A DNA stretch of 64,000 nucleotides, taken from JANQEU01 sp965601455 (GTDB lineage: Bacteria > Bacteroidota > Bacteroidia > Cytophagales > Cyclobacteriaceae). The notes under the pieces are model-generated. The model worked only from the letters and a program-made list of their open reading frames with translations, was not told where the DNA came from and did no database searches. The translations under genes and the position numbers were made by a program. Below are positions 51,804 through 61,598 of the stretch, piece by piece (position 1 is the first letter of the stretch; the number at the start of each line of letters is the position of its first letter). Location of the stretch: assembly GCA_965601455.1 (NCBI GenBank), contig OZ271831.1, forward strand, positions 124,001 to 188,000, read 5' to 3'.

Positions 51804-54800
51804 CATTTTCGTCTTTTTGATTTTCCTTGTGGTTCTGGCAAAGGCTCAACCCGATGCCTGGATAGCGTATGACCAAGAGTATTATAAGTTAAAAATTGCA
51901 GAAGCAGGTTGGTATAGAATTACAGCGGAGGAGTTAGTAAGTAGTGGTTTTCCTACGGCACAGGTTGCCGCAAGTGGTATTCAGCTATTTAGAAGAGGTC
52001 AGGAGCTCGCTATCCGTACAATAGCTAATGAGGACAATACACTCAACTACCTCGAATTTTGGGGGGAAGGGAACGATGGGCGTTCCGATGTGGATATCTA
52101 TGAACCGGGGGCACAATCGCACACAGACTATAACTTGTTTAGCGATACGGCAGTTTATTTCATGACCTGGAATAATTCGGTGAACGGACTTCGAATCACC
52201 ACTAACAGCAATAATAGCTCCGATGGTTTAGTGGCATCATCTTACTATCTGTCTGAAAGGAAAATCATTCAAACATCAAGTTATCATCTGGGAAGGCGCT
52301 TTGGTGTAGAGAATTCACTTCAATTAAGTGCATATGATATTTCAGAAGGTTGGACCGGGCCTTTTCGTAATAAAAATGGTTTCCAGGATTTCGATCTGTC
52401 TATGGACAATCCTGTGGTCTCAGGTCCTGAACCAAGATTGACAATTACTGCGATTGGCGGTAATAGCAAGAAACACATTATTGAAATTTCCGCGGGACCT
52501 GATGAATCATCACGAACGGTTATCGGGACACTTACATTTGAGGGATATTCCTTTATAGACTCTACCATCGTTGTTCCATGGGATCGTATAGGTCCTACGG
52601 GGCAATTATCGGTGAGATCTACCGTGCTGGGAGAGCCAGAGATTGCTGATCGCGCTTCAATTGCCCGATTAAATCTTGAGTATCCTCAGGAACCAGAGAT
52701 TACCACGGACAGAGTTTTTAATACTGAAAACATCGGCAGCGATAGAGTCCTCCTATCCATATCTGGTATTGATCCATCTTCCTATGAGTTTCTTGATATT
52801 ACTAATCCTTTGAACCCAATTCGGTTACCAGGATCTGGTTCGAATCCTGTTGAAGTTGTTGTTCCAAATGCACAGAATTCAAGAACCATTGCAGCATATC
52901 AATCTCCGAAAACAGTTCCATCAGTTAGACCATACGTATTTGAGGAGATAAACCTGGTCAATAAGGATTACCTTATCATAACTCACCCATTGTTGCATTT
53001 AGGTGAGGATTCCGATCCAATTGAGGACTATGCAGCCTACCGCACTGGCGCATCCGGGGGAGGACATGGTGTAGTCATAGCTGATATTGATGATGTTTAC
53101 GACCAATACAATTATGGCGACCCTTCTCCCATTGCCATTCGAAGACTCATTGAAACCGGATTCCCGGATATTTCCAATGTCTTCCTGATTGGTCGCGGAT
53201 ATACTCCCAATCAAGACTATTATCGACTACAATTCACAAAAAATTCATTCATTTCGAGACCTGTAATGGTTCCCACTTTTGGCTTTCCCGGTAGTGATAG
53301 CCGATATACTATTGGACTTCAGGGCGTTGATCAACAGGACATCCCAATCGGTCGGTTAAGTGTATATACGGCAGATGAGGTATCTGCATATCTGAACAAA
53401 GTGAAAGAAATGGAATCTCTTGCCTACACCGAACTCTGGCGAAAGAATCTAATTCATTTAAGTGGGGGACAAACAAGTTCGGAGCTTTCCGTTTTCGCCA
53501 ATTATGTAAATGATTTTGCTGCGATTGCTGAAGGAGATCTTTTGGGGGGAGACGTCAAAATTCAGGGAAAACAAACTGACGCTGTTTCCGAATTCATTTC
53601 TATCGCTGATGAAGTAAATAATGGAGTGGGGATGATTATGCTTTTTGGTCATTCCAGTAACCTGGTCACGGATATTGAAATAGGCCGTCCTTCACAGCAA
53701 TCTCAGGATGGAACGAATTATCTCAATAAAGGAAAGTATCCTTTTATTCTCGTGAATGGTTGTAAAGCGGGCGAAATCTTCGGGGAGAGCACTTCTTTCG
53801 GTGAAGATTGGATGGCAACTGCGGATAAAGGGAGTATTGGTTTTATTGCACATGCAGACCTAGCGACTCCGTCGAATTTATATCGCTTCACAAACCTATT
53901 TTACACAGTAGCTTACACGGACGAATCATTCTTTGGAAAATCTGTGGGAGAAATAATGGTTGAAGTTGGCAAAAGATATTTCGAAGATGCAGGAGTCACA
54001 GACCTTAGTAGAACACAGGTCTATCAAACACTGCTTCAGGGTGACCCTGCCGTAAGAGTATTTGGGGCGGATCAACCGGATTACCGGCTTTCGTCAGATG
54101 ATATTTTTGAATCTTCATTCAGCGGAGCAGGGTTCCTGGCACAGGAAGATTCCTTTCTGGTGAACGTAGTGGTTGAAAATTATGGTAGAACAATAAGAGA
54201 TTCTATAGAAATAGAAATACAAAGAACCCTTGATAATGGTGTCCAGATAACTTCAAGACAGCAATTTGTTTCCCCGAAATATCGTGATACATTATCTGTG
54301 GTGATTTCAAATATTGACCTGGCTGATGTCGAAGGAAATAATGTATTCGACATCTCGATCGATCCAGACAATGAGGTTGCTGAATTAAATGAGAGTAATA
54401 ATACTGTCACCTATTCCTTCTTCCTAACTGCCGGATCAACCTACAACCTTTATCCAGATGATTTGGGTGTAGTAACTGACGGAGACATCGATCTAATCTG
54501 GCAGCCCATTAATTTACTTGAAGAGCGTAATCAATATGATTTGGAATACGATCTGTCTCCAGCGTTTAATTCCGCCTCATTGCGTTCATTGCAGATTGAA
54601 GGTCAGGATATACTAAGTCACACGGTAAACTCTATGGAATTTGGATCGGATTCCGTAGTCGTCTACTGGCGGACTCGTCGAAGCGGTTCAGATACTGATA
54701 CTATCTGGTCAACCCGTTCATTTTCAATTGTTCCTGGAGAGTCAGAAGGTTGGGGTCAATTTGATTTTAATCAGCTTTCTTTCAGCGATTTAACGGATCT

Positions 54801-56757
54801 TGAAATTAATAATACTACGTACCGATTTCCAAGCATAGAAAGCGTTTTGAATATTGAAACCATAGGAACAAGCAATTATTCCTATGAAAATTTACGTGTG
54901 GTTATTGATGGAACTGACTTTCTTGTTACTAATAGTTTTGCCGACCCGGAGTGCGCTCCAAATACACTTAATGCGATAGCTATTGATCGAGTTACGGGGC
55001 AGATTTTCCAACCCATTCCACAATCCGGGGCGGATGAGCTTAATCCTTTGATATGCGGGAGACTTCCTCAATTTGTATACAATTTCACCACAACAAATCT
55101 GTTTACAGAAGGATTTCTCGAGCAATTAGTTGATGGTCTTTCATCAGGTGATTTTTTGCTTCTGTTTTCTATAGACTCATTGGCCTACTCTGGTTGGGAT
55201 GAAACAATTACGTCTCAATTAGAACGAATTGGAGTTTCTACTGGTCAATTATCAGGATTAGTAGATGGGCAACCAATTATCATACTGGGTCAGAGGGATG
55301 CTAACCAGGGATCGGCAACAGTGATCAAGAACGATGGAAGTATACTTCCAGTGAAGGAACAACTTATACGCTTGCAAACAACTGTAATAAGTCAACCAAA
55401 TACGGGACTCGTTTCAACTCCAAGAATCGGACCTGCACGTGAGTGGCGTTCCATAAGCTATAGTATCGAGGAAGATGAGGAGGATTTCAGCCAGATATTA
55501 TTCTATGGTGTTGATAGATCAGGTAATATGGAATTGTTCCTTCCGGAGGCACAGTTTCGGACTATTGACCAGTCATTTTCATTAGAAATTGATGCAGATG
55601 AATATCCTTTCCTTGAAGCCGTTGTTTTTCTTGCGGACTCGACTGGTTTCACCCCTCCGGAATTGAAAAACATACATGTGACATATGAAAAACCGCCAGA
55701 GGGAGCATTGTATATAGTGGATAAGGACATACAGAATCTTCAGGAAGGTGAGCTTTTTGAAACATCTATTGGTTATGTTAACCTTAGTGACCAGGCATTT
55801 AACGATTCACTGGAAATAAGATACTTCTTAAGAAATCCAGACCTTGAGGATGATATATCTATAACAAAATCATTTGAAGGACTTCAGCCAGGAGACACAT
55901 TGTTTGACACATACAGTTTCTCCAGTAGCGGCTGGTCGGGATCTAATCAGCTCAAAATTGAAGTACTGCCCAGAGAAGATGAAATTTTTTCATCCAACAA
56001 CAGGTTCACCCTAAATCCGTACGCCGAAGTAAAAGCAGATGATATAAATCCTGTGCTGGATATTACGTTTGATGGTATTTATATCATGAATGGTGATATC
56101 GTATCAGCCGACCCTACTATCTTAATAACCCTGAAAGATGAAAATGTATTTACTTTCAAGCAGGATACTACGGGAGTTCAGTTGCAGTTGAGAGCACCGG
56201 GTGAAAGTAGTATGTATCAACGAGTTTCACTCGAGGATCCTCGTGTAAACTGGGTTCCCGCCACCGAAGATCAGGATTTTCAGATTGAATTACGACCAGG
56301 ACCTCTTGAGGACGGAATTCACTCCCTTCGAATACAAGCCCAGGATGCAACAGGAAACCAGGCTGGGCAGGAGCCTTATTCCATCGACTTTGAGATTATA
56401 AATGAATCTACGATCACTCATTTTTTCCCTTATCCCAATCCATTTTCCACGCAATGTCGTTTTGTTTTCACTGTAACGGGCTCTGAGGTTCCGGATAAAA
56501 TTATGATTCAAATAATGACCGTGAGCGGTAGGTTGGTGAAGACCATTAGGGGCGATGACCTGGGACCCATTCATATAGGGAATAACATTACATCGTACGC
56601 CTGGGATGGGCGAGACGATTATGGTGATTTACTTGCAAATGGGGTCTATCTATATAAAGTCACAACAAGAATGGAAGGGGAGAAGTTAGAAAGGAGAAAT
56701 ACTGTGGCGGACAAAGCTTTCGAGAAGGGATTTGGTAAGCTATATATTCTGCGTTGA
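51793..56757 (+). CDS. porU2: Large C25-family peptidase, type IX sortase-like (PorU2-like)
   Basis: A 1654-residue secreted protein. A signal peptide (1-19) is followed by a long N-terminal region, then a gingipain-type C25 peptidase with the catalytic His620 (LFGHSSN) and Cys657 (VNGCKAGEIFGESTS). Then come a CARDB-like Ig domain (about 780-880, EVAELNESNNTV), more beta modules, a second such domain near 1370-1440 and a C-terminal FlgD-like/type IX sorting domain with YPNPF (1547-1551) and ANGVYLYKV. PorU cleaves sorting signals and attaches substrates to the cell surface; this larger form, beside a PorV-like gene, fits the proteins named PorU2. ATG 51793 is preferred to the TTG at 51784. 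Confidence 0.88.
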   Translation: MRNSIFVFLIFLVVLAKAQPDAWIAYDQEYYKLKIAEAGWYRITAEELVSSGFPTAQVAASGIQLFRRGQELAIRTIANEDNTLNYLEFWGEGNDGRSDVDIYEPGAQSHTDYNLFSDTAVYFMTWNNSVNGLRITTNSNNSSDGLVASSYYLSERKIIQTSSYHLGRRFGVENSLQLSAYDISEGWTGPFRNKNGFQDFDLSMDNPVVSGPEPRLTITAIGGNSKKHIIEISAGPDESSRTVIGTLTFEGYSFIDSTIVVPWDRIGPTGQLSVRSTVLGEPEIADRASIARLNLEYPQEPEITTDRVFNTENIGSDRVLLSISGIDPSSYEFLDITNPLNPIRLPGSGSNPVEVVVPNAQNSRTIAAYQSPKTVPSVRPYVFEEINLVNKDYLIITHPLLHLGEDSDPIEDYAAYRTGASGGGHGVVIADIDDVYDQYNYGDPSPIAIRRLIETGFPDISNVFLIGRGYTPNQDYYRLQFTKNSFISRPVMVPTFGFPGSDSRYTIGLQGVDQQDIPIGRLSVYTADEVSAYLNKVKEMESLAYTELWRKNLIHLSGGQTSSELSVFANYVNDFAAIAEGDLLGGDVKIQGKQTDAVSEFISIADEVNNGVGMIMLFGHSSNLVTDIEIGRPSQQSQDGTNYLNKGKYPFILVNGCKAGEIFGESTSFGEDWMATADKGSIGFIAHADLATPSNLYRFTNLFYTVAYTDESFFGKSVGEIMVEVGKRYFEDAGVTDLSRTQVYQTLLQGDPAVRVFGADQPDYRLSSDDIFESSFSGAGFLAQEDSFLVNVVVENYGRTIRDSIEIEIQRTLDNGVQITSRQQFVSPKYRDTLSVVISNIDLADVEGNNVFDISIDPDNEVAELNESNNTVTYSFFLTAGSTYNLYPDDLGVVTDGDIDLIWQPINLLEERNQYDLEYDLSPAFNSASLRSLQIEGQDILSHTVNSMEFGSDSVVVYWRTRRSGSDTDTIWSTRSFSIVPGESEGWGQFDFNQLSFSDLTDLEINNTTYRFPSIESVLNIETIGTSNYSYENLRVVIDGTDFLVTNSFADPECAPNTLNAIAIDRVTGQIFQPIPQSGADELNPLICGRLPQFVYNFTTTNLFTEGFLEQLVDGLSSGDFLLLFSIDSLAYSGWDETITSQLERIGVSTGQLSGLVDGQPIIILGQRDANQGSATVIKNDGSILPVKEQLIRLQTTVISQPNTGLVSTPRIGPAREWRSISYSIEEDEEDFSQILFYGVDRSGNMELFLPEAQFRTIDQSFSLEIDADEYPFLEAVVFLADSTGFTPPELKNIHVTYEKPPEGALYIVDKDIQNLQEGELFETSIGYVNLSDQAFNDSLEIRYFLRNPDLEDDISITKSFEGLQPGDTLFDTYSFSSSGWSGSNQLKIEVLPREDEIFSSNNRFTLNPYAEVKADDINPVLDITFDGIYIMNGDIVSADPTILITLKDENVFTFKQDTTGVQLQLRAPGESSMYQRVSLEDPRVNWVPATEDQDFQIELRPGPLEDGIHSLRIQAQDATGNQAGQEPYSIDFEIINESTITHFFPYPNPFSTQCRFVFTVTGSEVPDKIMIQIMTVSGRLVKTIRGDDLGPIHIGNNITSYAWDGRDDYGDLLANGVYLYKVTTRMEGEKLERRNTVADKAFEKGFGKLYILR

Positions 56758-57371
56758 TGGAGAAATGGCCATACTTTTTTAGGTATTACCTCCTATTACT
56801 GGTACCCTCATTAATTGCTCTTGTCTTTGTAGATCATGGGGAGGTAGTTCTATATATAAATCAGTCACGAATTGATATTCTGGATTGGTCTATGCCATGG
56901 ATTACTTATCTGGGAGATGGTTGGTTCTATGCTGCCGTTTCAATCATTGTCCTTTTCTGGAATTGGCGTTGGGGAGTATTCTTCGGAATATCCGGAGGAA
57001 TCCTTTCTATCGTCGTCACTTTTTTCAAGCGTATCGTTTTTGGAGGTGTCCCACGGCCAAAGAAATTTTTTGCAGATACTGATGTGTTGCAGTTTATCGA
57101 GGGAGTAGATGTCGCTGGCAAATTTTCATTTCCATCGGGTCACTCTACCACAGTTTTTATGTTAGGAGCATTGCTTTCTTTATGGTTTAAGAATAATCGT
57201 CCTGTACAGCTTATTTGCCTTTTCATGGCCATTTTAGGAGGTTTTTCCCGCATATACATTTTACAACATTTTTATGTAGATGTTGTAGCAGGTTCCGTCT
57301 TGGGTGTGTTACTCGCTATAGGATGCTGGAGATGGCTCCGTCCTCTCTTGATCGATAATGGACTAAAATAG
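56757..57371 (+). CDS. PAP2-family phosphatase
   Basis: A 204-residue membrane phosphatase with five or six helices and the three PAP2 motifs: KRIVFGGVPRP, FPSGHSTTVF, and SRIYILQHFYVDVVAG. Such enzymes act on phosphatidic acid, undecaprenyl diphosphate or lipid A phosphates; the substrate is not readable here. Its ATG overlaps the stop of porU2 by one base, so it is probably co-expressed with porV2-porU2. It converges on the SCP2 gene, overlapping by nine bases. Confidence 0.93.
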   Translation: MEKWPYFFRYYLLLLVPSLIALVFVDHGEVVLYINQSRIDILDWSMPWITYLGDGWFYAAVSIIVLFWNWRWGVFFGISGGILSIVVTFFKRIVFGGVPRPKKFFADTDVLQFIEGVDVAGKFSFPSGHSTTVFMLGALLSLWFKNNRPVQLICLFMAILGGFSRIYILQHFYVDVVAGSVLGVLLAIGCWRWLRPLLIDNGLK

Positions 57372-57659
57372 TGAGGACAGTTTCATTGCAACTCCCTTGT
57401 CCCCATCGATTTTGAGTTTACCGGTCATAAAGGCCATCATTGGATTGAGGTCACCAGACATGATTTTCTCCAGGTTGTCAAGAGACATTCTGAATGTGCA
57501 ATCTGCAGGTAATTCTTCCGTAGCAACAGTGGTGGGATCTGTGGTGTCATCAAGATGAATGATACCTTCATCAAACTGAAAATTAGCTTTTGCACCAAAT
57601 TTGCCTTGATGATTGCTCGCCATGGATTTGATCTTTTCTGTTGCCTCGTCGAATGTCAT
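57363..57659 (-). CDS. SCP2 sterol-binding domain protein
   Basis: A 98-residue SCP2-like fold: FDEATEKIKSMASNHQGKFG, then strands FQFDEGIIHLDD and CTFRMSLDNLEKIMSGDLNP, and MAFMTGKLKIDGDKGVAMKL at the end. Stand-alone bacterial SCP2 proteins bind lipids or acyl-CoA; the actual ligand is unknown. Converges with the PAP2 gene. Confidence 0.9.
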   Translation of the reverse strand: MTFDEATEKIKSMASNHQGKFGAKANFQFDEGIIHLDDTTDPTTVATEELPADCTFRMSLDNLEKIMSGDLNPMMAFMTGKLKIDGDKGVAMKLSSLF

Positions 57660-57666
57660 AGTACTG

Positions 57667-58803
57667 TTAACTTTTTTCTTTTGGGAAAATTACAATTTCA
57701 TATAGTTCCGGCCACCATTTTCCAGTAACAAAAATTCTTTTGTCTGGGTGATAGGCAATTCCATTCATGGCATAATCTGAATTCCGGGCAAGATTACTAC
57801 TTACTATACCGTCAAAGTCAATTACTCCTTCAACAATTCCCGTTTGCGGGTCAATGATCACCGTTTTAACCTTTGTCCAAAGGTTGGCATATATCTTCCC
57901 TTCGATCAATTCCATTTCGTTCAATTCCCGAACAGGTCCTTCATGATCGTAAACTTGCATCCGTCGAAATTCACTAAAGTTTCTTGGGTCTACAAAGTAG
58001 AGTTTTTCTGAGCCATCTGAAATGATAAGCGTATCACCGTAAGTAATTAGACCCCATCCTTCCGTAGTCTCGGTTTCAAATTGATGCGACCGTAAAACAT
58101 TGAATGATTTGTCATAAACAAATGCAGTTTTGGATGTATAGGTCAACTGAAAAAGTTGGTTATTCCAGATGGTACACCCTTCACCAAAGTAGCTCTTATC
58201 AAGGTCATATCTTTCAATAATCTTACCGTCGGAGTATATATATTTTCTTAGTGACGAGATTGACTTGGGATTTTGGCTGGTTTGTAACCCGGTGCTCTCA
58301 TAAAGAGTGTCTCCCTGAAAGAAAAGACCCTGGATATAAGCGTCGGGATCGTGTGGATAGGTGGCCTTGATTTGATACGCATATTCTGTTGGAGCTTCCG
58401 GAGCCAGGATGACAATCGTCGAATAGGAAATTTCTTTCTCTCCATTGAAGTATGTTGTGGCAGAAATTGTATGACGACCTACCTCAAGATTTGATAAGTC
58501 GATTTTGCTTGCATTGCCGGATACCGCCTTTCTGACTTTCTGAAGTGAGAATTCCACAGAATCAATTTCAATATCATCCCGGTGTAGAACGGCCAATTCC
58601 AAGTTGGTATTTCTAGAAAACTCGGTACCATTTTTAGGCGTTTGCCACTCAATTTTTTTTCTGATCCTGGGAGATTTTGGTTTTTCGTTTTGCGGTTTTT
58701 CCGATTCACAGGAACCAAGAACAAGCAAAAGAACGAAAAGAACGAAAAGACCTATAGACCTATTTTTGGCTATTTCTGATATTTTGGAAAGAAATTGAGG
58801 CAC
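57667..58803 (-). CDS. Glutaminyl-peptide cyclotransferase (plant-type), lipoprotein
   Basis: About 378 residues. This enzyme turns N-terminal Gln into pyroglutamate. A lipobox LVLGSC follows a membrane leader (SIGLFVLFVLLLVLGSC), so it is anchored to a membrane from the periplasmic side. The beta-propeller has the blocks HDPDAYIQGLFF, LYESTGL, YFGEGCTIWNNQLFQLTYTS, GWGLITYGDTLIISDGS, ELNEMELIEGKIYANLW and MNGIAYHPDKRIFVTGKWWP. The start is taken as GTG 58803 in the TAGTG overlap with the antiporter gene; the frame is open to 58869. Confidence 0.93.
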   Translation of the reverse strand: MPQFLSKISEIAKNRSIGLFVLFVLLLVLGSCESEKPQNEKPKSPRIRKKIEWQTPKNGTEFSRNTNLELAVLHRDDIEIDSVEFSLQKVRKAVSGNASKIDLSNLEVGRHTISATTYFNGEKEISYSTIVILAPEAPTEYAYQIKATYPHDPDAYIQGLFFQGDTLYESTGLQTSQNPKSISSLRKYIYSDGKIIERYDLDKSYFGEGCTIWNNQLFQLTYTSKTAFVYDKSFNVLRSHQFETETTEGWGLITYGDTLIISDGSEKLYFVDPRNFSEFRRMQVYDHEGPVRELNEMELIEGKIYANLWTKVKTVIIDPQTGIVEGVIDFDGIVSSNLARNSDYAMNGIAYHPDKRIFVTGKWWPELYEIVIFPKEKS

Positions 58804-60050
58804 TATTTTTCTTCGGCGTATCCTCTCATAAGAATAGGTACAGTCAATCCTTGGTAGAGAACCGAGCAAACCACTACTATATAGGTCATAGTTATGATAA
58901 TATCTCTACCATGGAATTCCGGAAGTGACAAGGACAACGCAATAGGCAGACCTCCACGAAGGGCACCCCAGGTAAGAACAGGTATTGTACTACTTTCGAA
59001 GGACTGTTTGACAGACATCAGCTTTATAGGAATGAATACACTTAGCCATCGGCCGAGGAGAACAATGTTCACTGCGAAAAATCCTGCAGCAAAGTAGTCC
59101 ATTCGAATTGGGATCACCAGCATCTCTATTCCAATTAACACAAATAGCATCGCTGCAAGAGTTTCCTCCATCAGAGCCCAAAATTTGAAAACATAATCGC
59201 CTGCTGCTCCAGATACGTGTTCATTTCGGCCTTCATTACCAATAACAAGCCCCATAACAACAGCTGCCTGTTTGGAAGAGACATGAACGAAGTCAGCGAG
59301 GAAGGAACCGGCCATAACAATAGCCAATGTTATTAGAATTTCAACTTCCACATCATCGTTATCGATGTATTTCAATAATCGATATCCAAGATAACCCAGG
59401 AATAGTCCGATAAATATGCCACCACCAATATCAGCAACGAAGATATATGCTACCTCAAATACGGTGAGAACGTGATCTTCTCCAGCAGCAGCTATATCCA
59501 AAAGGGTTAGGGCCAGCACTACAGCCACTCCATCATTAAATAAAGATTCCCCTTCTATCTTGATTTCGAGGTCTTTGGAAAGTGCGAACTTCTCAATGAA
59601 TTTTGTTACGGCAATTGGGTCTGTGGGGCTTATCAGGGCGCCGAATACAAGGCAAAACAGGTAATCAAGATGGATACCAAGCACTTCGAGTAAAACCCAA
59701 ACCAGTGATCCAATCACCAGAGTGGAAATGAAGACCCCCGTTGTGGCAAGAACCAGAACAGGTGTTCGTTGACTGGATAGCTTTTTGAAATCAATATTAA
59801 TCGCCCCCGAAAACAGCATGAAGCTGAGAACTACTTGATAGAGCACTTCCGCATAATCGTATTCTTCGAGATCTACAGCATCAATCTTCCACTCCGGATT
59901 TATGTAACCAAGTGAAACCAAAACAACTGAAAGCACCAGGGCCAGAATCATCAGACCGATAGACGAAGGCAGCTTCAGAAAATAAGTGTTGATGTAAATG
60001 AAGAGCGCAGCAAAGAATATGAACAGAGCTATTATGTCGAAAATATGCAT
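58803..60050 (-). CDS. Na+/H+ antiporter, CPA1 (NhaP) family
   Basis: A 415-residue exchanger with 12-13 helices. The ion-site segment is ISPTDPIAV (about 140) and the conserved acidic motif EGESLFNDGVAVVLA (about 167); a late LTWGALRGGLPIALSLSLP is also typical. It exchanges Na+ or K+ for H+ at the cytoplasmic membrane, which fits a marine habitat. The TAG stop overlaps the GTG start of the cyclotransferase, so they form one operon. Confidence 0.94.
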   Translation of the reverse strand: MHIFDIIALFIFFAALFIYINTYFLKLPSSIGLMILALVLSVVLVSLGYINPEWKIDAVDLEEYDYAEVLYQVVLSFMLFSGAINIDFKKLSSQRTPVLVLATTGVFISTLVIGSLVWVLLEVLGIHLDYLFCLVFGALISPTDPIAVTKFIEKFALSKDLEIKIEGESLFNDGVAVVLALTLLDIAAAGEDHVLTVFEVAYIFVADIGGGIFIGLFLGYLGYRLLKYIDNDDVEVEILITLAIVMAGSFLADFVHVSSKQAAVVMGLVIGNEGRNEHVSGAAGDYVFKFWALMEETLAAMLFVLIGIEMLVIPIRMDYFAAGFFAVNIVLLGRWLSVFIPIKLMSVKQSFESSTIPVLTWGALRGGLPIALSLSLPEFHGRDIIITMTYIVVVCSVLYQGLTVPILMRGYAEEK

Positions 60051-60304
60051 ATGCTACCCTTTAGTTGGTGTCTAGCTTCAAGGAAACACCCTATAAGTTT
60101 TTACGAGTAATACGCCTACAGGGTGCGGTTAAGCGTTAACATTTCGCTCGAATTTAAGTGTTTTTGCCATTCAAGACAATAAATAAAATGAATTATACCC
60201 AATTGATTGCTAGCCTGTAATAATCGATACTTTAAGCTGACATTGAATGAACTGAATCTGTCTGGAAACTATTTTACAAGGAAGGTATTTAATTGAGGCT
60301 TTAA

Positions 60305-60312
60305 TAACTTTG
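60305..60312 (+). promoter_or_regulatory. -7 box of the second DUF3299-like gene
   Basis: TAACTTTG is a perfect TAnnTTTG match ending four bases before the ATG at 60317. The 265-base gap upstream (60051-60316) shows nothing else certain; an imperfect inverted repeat CACCCT / AGGGTG (60087-60092, 60120-60125) is the only visible structure. Confidence 0.42.
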
Positions 60313-60316
60313 AGAC

Positions 60317-60754
60317 ATGGTGAGAAGTTTGATATTTTTTTTGGTACTGGCACCAACCCTACTTTATTCTCAGTCCAGCAATAAGTACAAAACCTGGCAA
60401 ACTCTGGCGGGGATCACTTATGCAAAAACCACGGATGAGTATGGTGAAATTTATGTACCCAAGTTTTCGGAAAACATTAAAAGTTTAGAGGGTAAGGAGA
60501 TCACCCTCCCGGGTTACATTATCCCTTTTGAGGGTATGTTCAAGCCAAATCATATAATCATTTCCTCTCTACCGATTGCGTCCTGTTTCTTTTGTGGAAG
60601 TGGAGGACCCGAAACCGTGGCTGAGGCACATCTATCCGAGAATGTGGCATATACTGCGAAACTTGTAGAAGTCACCGGGACATTAGAATTGAATAATACA
60701 GATACTAACCAATTAATGTATATACTGAAAGATGCGACGATTAAAACCCAATAA
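60317..60754 (+). CDS. DUF3299-like protein, copy 2 (SCFFCG motif)
   Basis: A 145-residue exported protein with a signal peptide (to about residue 18, LLYSQS). It shares the blocks GKEITLPGYIIPFE, SSLPIASCFFCGSGG and PETVAEAHL with the protein at 9559-9978; C90 and C93 make the CxxC. The last part (LVEVTGTLELNNTD) also aligns. The function of the family is not established; a metal- or redox-active periplasmic role is possible. It overlaps the lipoprotein gene downstream by 23 bases. Confidence 0.8.
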   Translation: MVRSLIFFLVLAPTLLYSQSSNKYKTWQTLAGITYAKTTDEYGEIYVPKFSENIKSLEGKEITLPGYIIPFEGMFKPNHIIISSLPIASCFFCGSGGPETVAEAHLSENVAYTAKLVEVTGTLELNNTDTNQLMYILKDATIKTQ

Positions 60755-61142
60755 AGCTGTTCTCCTTATCGAGCTAATTATCTTAATAGCCATCCTTGTA
60801 ATGACCGGTTGCCAGTCAGGTAATAATATCGACCTACTGAAGGAACAGGTGATGGCTGTACATGACGAAGTCATGCCAAAAATGGGTGAATTACGAAAGG
60901 TTGAGAAATCTCTCCGTGAGTTGAGTCCTGGGAATCCTGATTCCGTGGTCATCATTACCGAAGCAAATGCAATTAAAGCCGCAAGTGATGGGATGATGCA
61001 ATGGATGCGAAACTATGAACCGGATTTTGAGGGTTCCGAAGAGGAATACATCGAATACCTAAATACTCAGATGAAGGAAATAGAGAAGGTGCGAGACGAT
61101 ATGAATTCTTCTTTGGAGGCAGGTAAACAACGATTAAACTAG
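60732..61142 (+). CDS. Lipoprotein, hypothetical
   Basis: A 136-residue protein with a basic start, a hydrophobic leader (LIELIILIAILVMTGC) and a lipobox MTGC (about Cys27). The mature part is helical with heptad-like spacing (DLLKEQVMAVHDEVMPKMGE and MKEIEKVRDDMNSSLEAGKQ), and resembles the small Bacteroidota lipoproteins once labelled viral A-type inclusion-like. Function unknown. It lies in the same transcript as the DUF3299-like gene. Confidence 0.8.
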   Translation: MRRLKPNKAVLLIELIILIAILVMTGCQSGNNIDLLKEQVMAVHDEVMPKMGELRKVEKSLRELSPGNPDSVVIITEANAIKAASDGMMQWMRNYEPDFEGSEEEYIEYLNTQMKEIEKVRDDMNSSLEAGKQRLN

Positions 61143-61145
61143 AAA

Positions 61146-61598
61146 TTATTTTCTACAACCTGCCAGGTCTTTTTGCGCTTGTTGTACCGGGTAGTAGCCC
61201 TCTTCGTTTCCCCAACTGTTGGAAATGTACGTAACAATCTCTGCGATTTCAAGAGGCGTCAATTCCGAATAAGCCGGCATTTGCATGTTATACTCCACGT
61301 CGTTAACAACGATAGATCCACTAGCACCGTATTTTATTATACATGCCACTACCGAAACCTGGTCCTTGATGTAGTCTGATTTCGCTAAAGGCGGATATAG
61401 TTTCTGCATACCTTCTCCGTTAACCATATGGCAATTCTTACAATACAGGGCATAAAGGTCTCTTCCCTGCACAAGATATTGCTCATACCTGTTCATCTCC
61501 TCCGAGCTTAGGTTGGGAGGAACAAAAGTTCCAGGCATATCTGTGGGTCGAGAGCAACCTATTAGTAATGCCAAAAAGAAGAATATATTATATTTCAC
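61146..61598 (-). CDS. Cytochrome c, lipoprotein
   Basis: A 150-residue single-haem c-type cytochrome. A lipobox (LLIGC, Cys15) anchors it to a membrane. The haem site is CKNCH (residues 53-57), and the axial Met lies in the EYNMQMPAYSELT segment. It follows the SCO-family gene with an 11-base overlap, which fits an electron-transfer partner for a haem-copper oxidase not seen in this window. Confidence 0.94.
   Translation of the reverse strand: MKYNIFFFLALLIGCSRPTDMPGTFVPPNLSSEEMNRYEQYLVQGRDLYALYCKNCHMVNGEGMQKLYPPLAKSDYIKDQVSVVACIIKYGASGSIVVNDVEYNMQMPAYSELTPLEIAEIVTYISNSWGNEEGYYPVQQAQKDLAGCRK

Noticed and set aside
52837..52847. GGTTCGAATCC, like a tRNA T-loop
   Set aside because: It lies inside the porU2 reading frame and no acceptor stem or D/anticodon arms surround it.
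60051..60316. Possible small RNA in the longest gene-free gap
   Set aside because: Only an imperfect CACCCT/AGGGTG pair and no T-run; too weak to call.
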